Below are positions 9,372 to 18,259 of a DNA stretch of 64,000 nucleotides, piece after piece. Position 1 is the stretch's first letter; every line of letters starts with the position of its first letter. The notes below the pieces were generated by a model. That model ran no database searches, was not told the origin of the DNA, and worked only from the letters and a program-made list of their open reading frames with translations. The DNA is taken from positions 5,290,001 through 5,354,000 of the forward strand of contig NZ_CP108093.1 in assembly GCF_036188265.1 (NCBI RefSeq), in the 5' to 3' direction. The translations under genes and the position numbers were made by a program. The stretch comes from Streptomyces sp. NBC_00247. GTDB taxonomy: Bacteria > Actinomycetota > Actinomycetes > Streptomycetales > Streptomycetaceae.

Positions 9372-10423
9372 CCGTCCCCGCACCCCGGACCGGCTCGGCG
9401 CTGCGGCTCTCCGACATCGCCGGGCAGGCCGCGGTGAGCGAGGCCACCGTCAGCCGGGTGCTCAACGGCAAACCGGGCGTCGCCGACGGCACCCGGCAGC
9501 GGGTGCTGGCGGCGCTGGACATCCTCGGCTACGAACGTCCCGTGCGGCTGCGCCGGCGCAGCGCCGGGCTGATCGGGTTGGTGACACCTGAACTCGTCAA
9601 CCCGATCTTCCCGGCCTTCGCGCAGTCGGTCGAGCAGGTCCTCGCCGGGCACGGGTACACCCCCGTGCTCTGCACCCAGCTGCCGGGCGGCGCCACCGAG
9701 GACGAGCTGGTCGAACAGCTCGTCGAGCGCGGCGTCGGCGGCATCGTCTTCCTGTCCGGTCTGCACGCCGACCTGTCGGCCGACCCGGCGCGCTATGCCG
9801 AACTCGCCGAGCGCGGTGTGCCGTTCGTCCTGATCAACGGGTACAACGAGCGCATCAGCGCGCCGTTCGTCTCGCCGGACGACGCCGCCGCCGTGCGGAT
9901 GGCCGTCGGCCACCTCGCCGCGCTGGGTCACCGCAAGATCGGCCTGGCGATCGGACCGCAGCGTTACGTGCCCTCCCGCCGCAAGCGGGACGGGTTCCTC
10001 GACGTGGCGGTCCGCACGCTGGGGATGACCCGCGAGGAGGCCGAACTCCTCGTCTGCTCCACGCTGTTCGGCGTGGAGGGCGGTCAGGTGGCGGCCGGTG
10101 CGCTCCTCGACCAGGGGTGCACGGGCATCGTCTGCGGCAGTGACCTGATGGCGCTGGGCGTGGTGCGCGCGGCCCGGGGGAGGGGCCTGGAGGTCCCGCG
10201 CGACGTCTCCGTGGTCGGCTTCGACGACTCCCAGCTGATCGCCTTCACCGACCCGCCGCTGACCACCGTGCGCCAGCCGGTGCAGGCGATGGCCGCCGCC
10301 GCGGTGGGGGCGCTGCTGGAGGAGATCGCCGGAAGTCCCGTGCAGCGCACGGAGTACGTGTTCCAGCCGGAGCTGGTCGTACGCGGTTCGACCGCGGCGC
10401 TCCGGGCGGTACGGGGGGCATAG
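9368..10423 (+). CDS. Second LacI-family repressor, MalR paralogue
   Basis: A 351-residue LacI regulator whose GTG start overlaps the aglA stop in GTGA, so it is translationally coupled to the maltose operon. The DNA-binding segment AAVSEATVSRVLNGKPGVA and the hinge GYERPVRLRRRSAGL are nearly identical to MalR at 2972-3994, so both should recognise the same operators. The sensor domains have diverged more, for example PQRYVPSRRKRDGF here against PKRFVPVLRKIEGF. As an operon-terminal, substrate-induced repressor it could give negative feedback or relay a different sugar signal. It ends at a hairpin. The family is certain; the role is inference. Confidence 0.85.
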   Translation: MTVPAPRTGSALRLSDIAGQAAVSEATVSRVLNGKPGVADGTRQRVLAALDILGYERPVRLRRRSAGLIGLVTPELVNPIFPAFAQSVEQVLAGHGYTPVLCTQLPGGATEDELVEQLVERGVGGIVFLSGLHADLSADPARYAELAERGVPFVLINGYNERISAPFVSPDDAAAVRMAVGHLAALGHRKIGLAIGPQRYVPSRRKRDGFLDVAVRTLGMTREEAELLVCSTLFGVEGGQVAAGALLDQGCTGIVCGSDLMALGVVRAARGRGLEVPRDVSVVGFDDSQLIAFTDPPLTTVRQPVQAMAAAAVGALLEEIAGSPVQRTEYVFQPELVVRGSTAALRAVRGA

Positions 10424-10427
10424 ACGG

Positions 10428-10465
10428 GCGGCACGCGGCCGGAGGGGGGTCGCGTGCCGCACGGG
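10428..10465 (+). terminator. Terminator of the malEFG-aglA-lacI operon
   Basis: A 10-bp perfect stem, GCGGCACGCG (10428-10437) with CGCGTGCCGC (10451-10460), lies 5 bp after the stop. ACGGGTGTTTT follows. Confidence 0.7.
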
Positions 10466-10693
10466 TGTTTTCGCACGCACCCGTGTGGGGCGGTGCGACC
10501 CGGTGAGGGTCCCGCAGGCGCGGAGGAGAGGCGCCGGGAGTCGGCCCAGGGTTGGGCCGGCGGGGAGGTGACTCCCGGTGCCTCTCATCGCGTCGACCGG
10601 CCCGGCCGGCCGGGCGCGTGGGGCCCTGCGCCGGAGCGCGGACCCCCGGCCGGCCGGACCGGAGTCACCAAGAACGTAACAGGCTCGCAATAT

Positions 10694-10712
10694 CTTGCGT
10701 AAGTCCTTGCAG
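10694..10712. promoter_or_regulatory. Putative upstream MalR-type direct repeat of the amylase gene
   Basis: CTTGCGT (10694-10700) and CTTGCAG (10706-10712) are direct repeats 12 bases apart. They lie about 50 bases upstream of the likely -35 and match the CTTGCAG unit of amylase-gene operators. Confidence 0.6.
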
Positions 10713-10761
10713 GCAGGAAAATCCAGCATTTCGCGGATGTGAGCGGGTCATGTCCAAAGTA

Positions 10762-10790
10762 TTGACCCCGGCCTGACGGGCTCGTACGGT
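10762..10790 (+). promoter_or_regulatory. Probable amylase promoter
   Basis: TTGACC (10762-10767), a 17-base spacer and TACGGT (10785-10790) fit the vegetative streptomycete consensus. Transcription would start near 10797, giving a leader of about 110 nt. Confidence 0.6.
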
Positions 10791-10814
10791 CTGCACCGCA
10801 GCCAGGTTTCCAGT

Positions 10815-10825
10815 CTTGCTGCAAG
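10815..10825. promoter_or_regulatory. Putative MalR operator just downstream of the amylase start site
   Basis: The perfect palindrome CTTGC-T-GCAAG lies about 20 bases after the predicted transcription start. A repressor bound there would block promoter clearance or elongation. Confidence 0.65.
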
Positions 10826-10909
10826 AACATTCAAGAGCCTTCCGGCACGGCGCGTTGTCACGTGAGGCTGCTCGGTCACCCGCGTTTCCCCCACAGCAGG
10901 AGGAAAGAC

Positions 10910-12637
10910 ATGGCACGCAGACCGCTGTCCGCCGCTCTCGCCCTCGCGGCCGGAGTCGCCGCGCTGGTCGTCCCCGCAGGTGTCGGGGCCACGGCCGCCC
11001 AGGCCGCCACGCCGGGCACCAAGGACGTCACCGCCGTCCTGTTCGAGTGGAAGTTCGCCTCCGTGGCGCAGGCGTGCACCAGCACCCTCGGCCCGGCCGG
11101 CTACGGCTACGTCCAGGTCTCCCCGCCCATGGAGCACATCCAGGGCGGCCAGTGGTGGACCTCCTACCAGCCGGTCAGCTACAAGATCGCCGGCCGGCTC
11201 GGCGACCGCACCGCCTTCGCGAACATGGTCACCACCTGCCACAACGCCGGGGTGAAGGTCGTCGCCGACACCGTCATCAACCACATGTCGGCGGGGTCGG
11301 GCACCGGCACCGGCGGGTCCTCGTACACGAAGTACGACTACCCGGGCGTCTACTCGGTCAACGACATGAACGACTGCCAGTCGCAGATCAGCAACTACGG
11401 CGACCGCGCCAACGTGCAGAACTGCGAACTCGTGGGCCTCGCCGACCTGGACACCGGCGAGGAGTACGTACGCGGCAAGATAGCCGGGTACCTGAACGAC
11501 CTGCTCTCCCTCGGCGTCGACGGCTTCCGGATCGACGCGGCCAAGCACATGCCGGCCGCCGACCTCGCCAACATCAAGTCCCGGCTGACCAACCCGAACG
11601 CCTACTGGAAGCAGGAGGCCATCTACGGGGCCGGGGAGGCCGTCCAGCCCTCCGAGTACACCGGCACCGGAGACGTCCAGGAGTTCCGCTACGCCCGCGG
11701 CCTCAAGCAGACCTTCCAGAGCGAGAACCTCGCCAACCTCAAGAACTACGGCGAGGGCTGGGGCTTCATGCCCTCCGCCCAGTCGGCGGTCTTCGTCGAC
11801 AACCACGACACCGAGCGCGGCGGCGACACCCTCAACTACAAGGCGGGCGCCTCCTACACGCTGGCCAACGTCTTCATGCTGGCCTACCCGTACGGCTCCC
11901 CCGACGTGCACTCCGGCTACGAGTTCAGCGACGTCGACGCCGGACCGCCCAACGGCGGCCAGGTGAACGCTTGCTACGCCGACGGCTGGAAGTGCCAGCA
12001 CGCCTGGCCGCAGATCTCCTCGATGGTCGCCTTCCGCAACGCCGCGCGCGGTGAGGCCGTCACCAACTGGTGGGACAACGGCGCCGACCAGATCGCTTTC
12101 GGCCGCGGTGCCAAGGCGTACGTCGCCATCAACCACGAGTCCTCGTCGCTGACCCGGACGTTCCAGACCGGCCTGCCCGCCGGCTCCTACTGCGACGTGC
12201 AGACCGGCAACGCCGTGACGGTCAACTCCTCCGGGCAGTTCACCGCCACCCTCGGCGCCGACACCGCGCTCGCCCTGCACGTCAACTCCCGCACCTGCAC
12301 CGGTACGGGCACCGGCACGGACCCCGGTACCGGCACCACCACCTCCGGGGCCACCTTCGGCGTCAACGCCACCACCTCGCTCGGCCAGAACATCTACGTC
12401 ACCGGCAACCAGCCGGCCCTCGGCAACTGGGACCCGAACAGCGCCCTGAAGCTCGACCCGGCGACGTACCCCGTCTGGAAGCTCGACGTGGCCCTCGCCG
12501 CCGGCACCTCCTTCGCGTACAAGTACCTCCGCAAGGACGCCGCGGGGAACGTCACCTGGGAGAGCGGTGCCAACCGCACCGCCACCGTGCCCGCCACCGG
12601 AAAGATCTCGCTGACCAGCGACGTCTGGCGCAGCTGA
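10910..12637 (+). CDS. Secreted alpha-amylase (GH13) with C-terminal CBM20 starch-binding domain
   Basis: A 575-residue exoenzyme. AGGAGGAAAG precedes the ATG at 10910, which starts a signal peptide (MARRPLSAALALAAGVAAL, with a likely cut after TAAQA). The GH13 domain has Asp209 (GFRIDAAKH), Glu236 (KQEAIYG) and Asp300 (VDNHDTERG), the arrangement of animal-type and Streptomyces alpha-amylases. A Gly/Thr linker (GTGTGTDPGTGTTTSG) joins the CBM20 domain at residues 480-575 (SLGQNIYVTGNQPALGNWDP). It hydrolyses starch outside the cell to maltodextrins for MalEFG. Control by MalR-type operators is inferred from the promoter region. Confidence 0.93.
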   Translation: MARRPLSAALALAAGVAALVVPAGVGATAAQAATPGTKDVTAVLFEWKFASVAQACTSTLGPAGYGYVQVSPPMEHIQGGQWWTSYQPVSYKIAGRLGDRTAFANMVTTCHNAGVKVVADTVINHMSAGSGTGTGGSSYTKYDYPGVYSVNDMNDCQSQISNYGDRANVQNCELVGLADLDTGEEYVRGKIAGYLNDLLSLGVDGFRIDAAKHMPAADLANIKSRLTNPNAYWKQEAIYGAGEAVQPSEYTGTGDVQEFRYARGLKQTFQSENLANLKNYGEGWGFMPSAQSAVFVDNHDTERGGDTLNYKAGASYTLANVFMLAYPYGSPDVHSGYEFSDVDAGPPNGGQVNACYADGWKCQHAWPQISSMVAFRNAARGEAVTNWWDNGADQIAFGRGAKAYVAINHESSSLTRTFQTGLPAGSYCDVQTGNAVTVNSSGQFTATLGADTALALHVNSRTCTGTGTGTDPGTGTTTSGATFGVNATTSLGQNIYVTGNQPALGNWDPNSALKLDPATYPVWKLDVALAAGTSFAYKYLRKDAAGNVTWESGANRTATVPATGKISLTSDVWRS

Positions 12638-12648
12638 ACGACCAGGCA

Positions 12649-12683
12649 CGGGCCGGGAGCGCGCATGGACGCCTCCCGGCCCG
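12649..12683 (+). terminator. Hairpin between the amylase and amylopullulanase genes
   Basis: CGGGCCGGGAG (12649-12659) pairs with CTCCCGGCCCG (12673-12683), followed by CGCCTTT. It lies only 69 bp before the next start, so it may act as a partial terminator that reduces expression of the larger gene. Confidence 0.55.
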
Positions 12684-12751
12684 CGCCTTTGCCCCGCCGC
12701 CCCCGCCGGGCCGGCCGTACCGCCCCACCCACCGTCCGAGGAGAACCCTCC

Positions 12752-15700
12752 GTGTCCCGAACCACCCTCCGCCGGGGAGCCGTCGCCGCGCTGTGCGCCG
12801 CGCTGCTGCCCGTCGTACCGGCGGCGACCGCGTCCGCCACGACCAGACCACCCTCCCCGCCCTCGGACGCGTCCCTCGCCAGGGAGTCGTCCCGCAAGGA
12901 CCTCACCCGTGAGCAGTTCTACTTCGTCATGCCCGACCGGTTCGCCGACGGCGACACCTCCAACGACAAGGGCGGCCTGACCGGCTCCCGGCTGGAGACC
13001 GGGTACGACCCCACGGACAAGGGCTTCTACCAGGGCGGCGACCTCAAGGGGCTCACCAAGCGGCTCGACTACATCAAGGGCCTCGGCACCACCGCGATCT
13101 GGCTCGCCCCGATCTTCAAGAACCGCCCCGTGCAGGGCACCGGCGCCGACGCCTCGGCCGGCTACCACGGCTACTGGATCACCGACTTCACGCAGGTGGA
13201 CCCCCACTTCGGCACCAACGCCGATCTGGAGAAGCTGATCGACAAGGCCCACGGCAAGGGCATGAAGGTCTTCTTCGACGTCATCACCAACCACACGGCC
13301 GACACCGTCGACTACGCCGAGAAGAGCTACGGCTACCAGCCCAAGGGCGCCTACCCCTACCTCGACACCGAGGGCCGGCCGTTCGACGACGGCGACGGCA
13401 TGGCGAAGGTGGACGCGGACTCCTTCCCGTACACCCCGAAGGTGACCGCCGAGAAGGTCCCGTCCTGGCTCGACGACCCGACGATGTACCACAACCGGGG
13501 CGACTCCACCTACGCGGGCGAGTCCACCGAGTACGGCGACTTCTCCGGCCTCGACGACCTGTGGACCGAGCGCCCCGAGGTCGTCTCCGGCATGGAGAGG
13601 ATCTACCAGAAGTGGGTCCGCGACTTCGACATCGACGGCTTCCGCATCGACACCGTCAAGCACGTCGACATGGACTTCTGGACCCAGTGGGCGACCGCCC
13701 TCGACACCTACGCCGCCAAGCACGGCCGGGACGACTTCTTCATGTTCGGCGAGGTCTACTCCGCCGACACCGCGATCACCTCGCCGTACGTGACCCAGGG
13801 CCGGCTGGACGCGACGCTGGACTTCCCCTTCCAGGAAGCCGCCCGCCAGTACGCCTCCCAGGGCGCCCCGGCCTCCAAGCTCGCCTCGCTCTACGCCGAC
13901 GACTACCGGTACACCACCGACAAGGCGAACGCCTACGAGCAGGTCACCTTCCTCGGCAACCACGACATGGGCCGCATCGGGACCTTCCTCAAGCAGGACA
14001 ACCCGAACGCCTCCGACGCCGAACTGGTCAAGCGCGACAAGCTCGCCAACGAGCTGATGTTCCTCGGCCGCGGCAACCCCGTCGTCTACTCCGGCGACGA
14101 GCAGGGCTACACCGGCGCCGGCGGCGACAAGGACGCCCGCCAGCCGCTCTTCGCCACCAAGATCGCCGACTACCTCGACGACGACCAGCTCGGCACCGCA
14201 CGCACGCACGCCTCCGACGCGTACGACACCACCCACCCGCTGTACACGTCGATCGCCGCGCTCTCCAAGCTCACCAAGGCCAACCCCGCCCTCCAGGACG
14301 GCGTCCAGACCGAGCGCTACGCCGAGGGCTCCGTCTACGCGTACTCCCGCATCGACGCCAAGCACTCCAACGAGTACCTCGTCGCCGTCAACAACGGCAC
14401 CGAGCCCCGGACGGTCGAGCTCACCACCGAGTCCGCCCGGATGAACTTCCGCACCATCTACGGCGGTTCCGCCACCGTGCGCAGCGGCGCCGACAAGAGG
14501 GTCACCGTCACGGTGCCCGCCCTGTCGAGCATCGTGCTCCGCGCCGACCAGACCCTCGCCGCCCCCGCCACCAAGCCCTCGGTCACCCTCAAGGCCCCGG
14601 CGGCCGGCGCGACCGGCACCGTCGAGATCACCGCCGACGTCACCGGCGGACAGCTCGACCGCGTGGTGTTCGCCGCCCAGACCGGCAACGGCAAGTGGCG
14701 CACCCTCGGCACCGCCGACCACGCCCCGTACAAGGTCACCCAGGTCGTCGACGACACCGTCGCCGCCGGAACGCCCCTGCGGTACAAGGCCGTCGTCGTG
14801 GACCGGACCGGCCGCACCTCCAGTGCCTCGGCCTCCACCACCGCCGGTCAGGCGCCGCCCGCCGCCAAGCCCGTCGCCGTCGAGCGCGACTACGCCGTCG
14901 TCCACTACCGGCGCGCGGACGGCGACTACGACGGCTGGCAGCTGAAGTCCGGCGATGCCACCGCCGAGTTCACCGGCCGTGACGCGTACGGCGCGTTCGC
15001 CTGGCTGAAGCTCACCGAGGGCACCTCCACCGTGCCGTACACCGTCGAGAAGAACGGGACCGCGGACGGCCCGCAGCGGTCCGTCGACCTCGCCACCACC
15101 GGCCAGGTCTGGATCGCCCAGGGCGACGACGGTCAGGTCACCGACGTACCCGAGGGCGCCGGCCCCTCCACCGACACCACCAAGGCCGTCCTGCACTACC
15201 ACCGCGAGGACGGGAACTACGACGGCTGGGGCCTGCACACCTGGACCGGCGCCAAGGACCCGACCGACTGGGCCAAGCCGCTCCAGCCGGTGAAGAAGGA
15301 CGCCTATGGCGTCACCTTCGAGGTCCCGCTCGCCGACGGCGCCACCTCGCTCAGCTACATCCTCCACAAGGGGGACGAGAAGGACCTCCCGAGCGACCAG
15401 TCCCTCGACTTCGCCGGCAAGGGCCACGAGGTCTGGATGCTCGGCGGCACCGCCAGCTACCTCCTGCCGGCCGCCGCCGGAGTCCCCGCCCCCGACCTGA
15501 CCAAGGCCGAGGCGCAGTGGATCGACGCCGACACCGTCGTCTGGAAGGTCGAGGCCACCGCCGCCACCAGCCAGCAGCTCGTCTACGCCAAGAACGGCGG
15601 GATCTCCGTCGTCGACGGGGCGCTTTCCGACGAAGGCCAGTGGCTGCGCCTGAACCGGACCACCCTGACCGACGCGCAGAAGGCGAAGTACCCGCACCTC

Positions 15701-18067
15701 AAGGACTACCCGGCCTTCCAGATCGACGTCCGCGACCGCGACCGGGTCCGTGAATCCCTGCGCGGCCAGCTGATCGCCACCCAGCGCGCCGCGAACGGCG
15801 CCCTCCTCGCCGCCACCGGCGTACAGATCCCCGGAGTGCTCGACAGCCTGTACCCCAAGGCCACCGGCGCCGCCCTCGGCCCCGTCTTCGACAAGGGCGT
15901 CCCCACACTCTCCGTGTGGGCCCCCACCGCCCGGACCGTCCAGCTCGAACTGGACGGCAAGACCCTCCCGATGCGGCGCGACGACACCACCGGCGTCTGG
16001 TCCGTCAAGGGAACCAAGTCCTGGAACGGTAAGCCCTACCGCTACCTCGTCCAGGTCTGGGCGCCCACCGTCCGGAAGATCGTCACCAACAAGGTCACCG
16101 ACCCCTACTCCACCGCCCTGACCACCGACTCCGCCCGCAGCCTCGTCGTCGACCTCGCCGACCCGAAGCTCGCGCCCGCCGGCTGGTCCTCCCAGAAGAA
16201 GCCCGCCGCCGTCCCGCTGAGCAGCGCGCAGATCCAGGAACTCCAGATCCGCGATTTCTCCATCGCGGACCCCACCTCCCAGCACCCCGGCGAGTACCTC
16301 GCCTTCACCGACACGGCCTCCGACGGCATGAAGCACCTCAAGGAGCTCGCCGACTCCGGCACCTCCTACGTGCACCTGCTGCCCGCCTTCGACATCGGCA
16401 CCATCTCCGAGAAGAAGTCCGACCAGCAGCAGCCCGCCTGTGACCTGAAGGTCTACGCCCCCGACTCCGACGAGCAGCAGGCCTGCGTCACGGCCGCCGC
16501 CGCGAAGGACGGCTTCAACTGGGGCTACGACCCGCTGCACTACACCGTCCCGGAGGGCTCCTACGCCTCCGACCCGGACGGAACCGAGCGCACCGTCGAG
16601 TTCCGCCGGATGGTCCAGGGCCTCAACGACGCCGGACTGCGGACCGTCATGGACGTCGTCTACAACCACACCGTCGCCTCCGGCCAGGACGACAAGTCGA
16701 TCCTCGACCGGATCGTGCCCGGCTACTACCAGCGGCTCATGGACGACGGAACCGTCGCCAACTCCAGCTGCTGCGCCAACACCGCGCCCGAGAACGCCAT
16801 GATGGGCAAGCTCGTCGTGGACTCGCTCGTCACGTGGGCCAAGCAGTACAAGGTCGACGGCTTCCGCTTCGACCTGATGGGCCACCACCCCAAGGCGAAC
16901 ATCCTCGCCGTGCGCAAGGCGCTCGACGGCCTGACGCCCGCCAAGGACGGCGTCGACGGGAAGAAGATCATCCTCTACGGCGAGGGCTGGAACTTCGGCG
17001 AGATCGCCGACGACGCCCGCTTCGTCCAGGCCACCCAGAAGAACATGGCCGGCACCGGCATCGCCACCTTCGACGACCGTGCCCGCGACGCCGTGCGCGG
17101 CGGCGGCCCCTTCGACGCCGACCCCGGCGTCCAGGGCTTCGCCTCCGGCCTCTACACCGACCCCAACGGCTCCACCTCCAACGGCACCGAGGCCGAGCAG
17201 AAGGCCCGCCTCCTGCACTACCAGGACCTGATCAAGGTCGGCCTCTCCGGCAGCCTCGCCGACTACACGTTCACCGACACCTCGGGTGACGAGGTCACCG
17301 GTGCGGGCGTCGACTACAACGGCCAGCCCGCCGGATACGCGGCGGCCCCCGGCGACGCCCTCGCCTACTCCGACGCCCACGACAACGAAAGCCTCTACGA
17401 CGCACTCGCGTTCAAGCTCCCCGCCGGCACCTCGGCCGCGGACCGGGCCAGGATGCAGGTCATCGCCATGGGCGTCTCCACCCTCTCCCAGGGGCCCTCG
17501 CTCTCCCAGGCGGGCACCGACCTGCTGCGCTCCAAGTCCCTGGACCGCAACTCCTTCGACAGCGGCGACTGGTACAACGCCATCCACTGGAACTGCCAGG
17601 ACGGCAACGGCTTCGGCCGGGGCCTGCCGCCGGCCGCGGACAACCAGGACAAGTGGTCGTACGCCAAGCCGCTGCTGACCAACCCCGGCCTCACCCCCGG
17701 CTGCGCGCAGATCACCGGTACGTCCGCCGCCTACCAGGACCTGCTGACGATCCGGAGCACCGAGAAGGCGTTCGCCCTCACCTCCGCCGCCCAGGTCCAG
17801 TCCACCCTCGCCTTCCCGCTCTCGGGCAAGGACGAGACCCCCGGCGTCATCACCATGACCCTCGGTGACCTGGTCGTCGTCATCAACGCCACCCCGTCCA
17901 CCACCACCCAGAAGGTGGACGCGGCGGCGGGCAAGGACTACGCCCTGCACCCGGTGCAGGCGGCGGGCGCGGACCTTACCGTCAAGCAGTCGCGGTACGA
18001 AGCGGAATCCGGCAGCTTCACCGTCCCAGGACGGACCGTCGCCGTGTTTTCACGTCCCCGGCACTGA
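12752..18067 (+). CDS. Giant secreted bifunctional alpha-amylase/pullulanase, two GH13 catalytic units
   Basis: A 1771-residue secreted protein from the GTG at 12752 (GAGGAGA 7 bases upstream) with a signal peptide ending near TASA. Unit 1, about residues 45-620, is a GH13 alpha-amylase with Asp300 (GFRIDTVKH), Glu334 (FGEVYS) and Asp405 (GNHDMG). An Ig-like spacer and two pullulanase-associated starch-binding modules follow (VVHYRRADGDYDGW, VLHYHREDGNYDGW). Unit 2 is a pullulanase with Asp1374 (GFRFDLMGHH), Glu1411 (YGEGWNF) and Asp1544 (AHDNES). It would cut alpha-1,4 and alpha-1,6 links of branched glucans. Length matches the streptomycete bifunctional enzymes. No separate promoter is evident. 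Confidence 0.93.
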   Translation: MSRTTLRRGAVAALCAALLPVVPAATASATTRPPSPPSDASLARESSRKDLTREQFYFVMPDRFADGDTSNDKGGLTGSRLETGYDPTDKGFYQGGDLKGLTKRLDYIKGLGTTAIWLAPIFKNRPVQGTGADASAGYHGYWITDFTQVDPHFGTNADLEKLIDKAHGKGMKVFFDVITNHTADTVDYAEKSYGYQPKGAYPYLDTEGRPFDDGDGMAKVDADSFPYTPKVTAEKVPSWLDDPTMYHNRGDSTYAGESTEYGDFSGLDDLWTERPEVVSGMERIYQKWVRDFDIDGFRIDTVKHVDMDFWTQWATALDTYAAKHGRDDFFMFGEVYSADTAITSPYVTQGRLDATLDFPFQEAARQYASQGAPASKLASLYADDYRYTTDKANAYEQVTFLGNHDMGRIGTFLKQDNPNASDAELVKRDKLANELMFLGRGNPVVYSGDEQGYTGAGGDKDARQPLFATKIADYLDDDQLGTARTHASDAYDTTHPLYTSIAALSKLTKANPALQDGVQTERYAEGSVYAYSRIDAKHSNEYLVAVNNGTEPRTVELTTESARMNFRTIYGGSATVRSGADKRVTVTVPALSSIVLRADQTLAAPATKPSVTLKAPAAGATGTVEITADVTGGQLDRVVFAAQTGNGKWRTLGTADHAPYKVTQVVDDTVAAGTPLRYKAVVVDRTGRTSSASASTTAGQAPPAAKPVAVERDYAVVHYRRADGDYDGWQLKSGDATAEFTGRDAYGAFAWLKLTEGTSTVPYTVEKNGTADGPQRSVDLATTGQVWIAQGDDGQVTDVPEGAGPSTDTTKAVLHYHREDGNYDGWGLHTWTGAKDPTDWAKPLQPVKKDAYGVTFEVPLADGATSLSYILHKGDEKDLPSDQSLDFAGKGHEVWMLGGTASYLLPAAAGVPAPDLTKAEAQWIDADTVVWKVEATAATSQQLVYAKNGGISVVDGALSDEGQWLRLNRTTLTDAQKAKYPHLKDYPAFQIDVRDRDRVRESLRGQLIATQRAANGALLAATGVQIPGVLDSLYPKATGAALGPVFDKGVPTLSVWAPTARTVQLELDGKTLPMRRDDTTGVWSVKGTKSWNGKPYRYLVQVWAPTVRKIVTNKVTDPYSTALTTDSARSLVVDLADPKLAPAGWSSQKKPAAVPLSSAQIQELQIRDFSIADPTSQHPGEYLAFTDTASDGMKHLKELADSGTSYVHLLPAFDIGTISEKKSDQQQPACDLKVYAPDSDEQQACVTAAAAKDGFNWGYDPLHYTVPEGSYASDPDGTERTVEFRRMVQGLNDAGLRTVMDVVYNHTVASGQDDKSILDRIVPGYYQRLMDDGTVANSSCCANTAPENAMMGKLVVDSLVTWAKQYKVDGFRFDLMGHHPKANILAVRKALDGLTPAKDGVDGKKIILYGEGWNFGEIADDARFVQATQKNMAGTGIATFDDRARDAVRGGGPFDADPGVQGFASGLYTDPNGSTSNGTEAEQKARLLHYQDLIKVGLSGSLADYTFTDTSGDEVTGAGVDYNGQPAGYAAAPGDALAYSDAHDNESLYDALAFKLPAGTSAADRARMQVIAMGVSTLSQGPSLSQAGTDLLRSKSLDRNSFDSGDWYNAIHWNCQDGNGFGRGLPPAADNQDKWSYAKPLLTNPGLTPGCAQITGTSAAYQDLLTIRSTEKAFALTSAAQVQSTLAFPLSGKDETPGVITMTLGDLVVVINATPSTTTQKVDAAAGKDYALHPVQAAGADLTVKQSRYEAESGSFTVPGRTVAVFSRPRH

Positions 18068-18142
18068 CGGGCTACGGTGTGACCGCACGCGTCGGCGACG
18101 GAGCCGCAGCGGCCCGGCGCCGAGCACCGTAACTCCGCCACA

Positions 18143-18197
18143 ACCGGCCGGTCACGGCGTCACTCCCCGCACGGGAGTGGCGCCGGGGCCGGCCGGT
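18143..18197 (+). terminator. Compound hairpin after the amylopullulanase gene
   Basis: Outer arms ACCGGCCGG (18143-18151) and CCGGCCGGT (18189-18197) enclose a second stem, CACTCCC/GGGAGTG (18161-18167 and 18173-18179). Confidence 0.5.
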
Positions 18198-18259
18198 CCG
18201 GTCGGTCGGTGACACCCGCCGGCCGGCCGGCGCACCAGGCCCGAGCTCGCCGGACGGTG

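Noticed and set aside
10748..17950. A 2400-codon open frame on the minus strand opposite the amylase genes
   Set aside because: It is a by-product of the GC-rich codon usage of the opposite genes; composition is Gly/Val/Arg-skewed and there are no recognisable domains.
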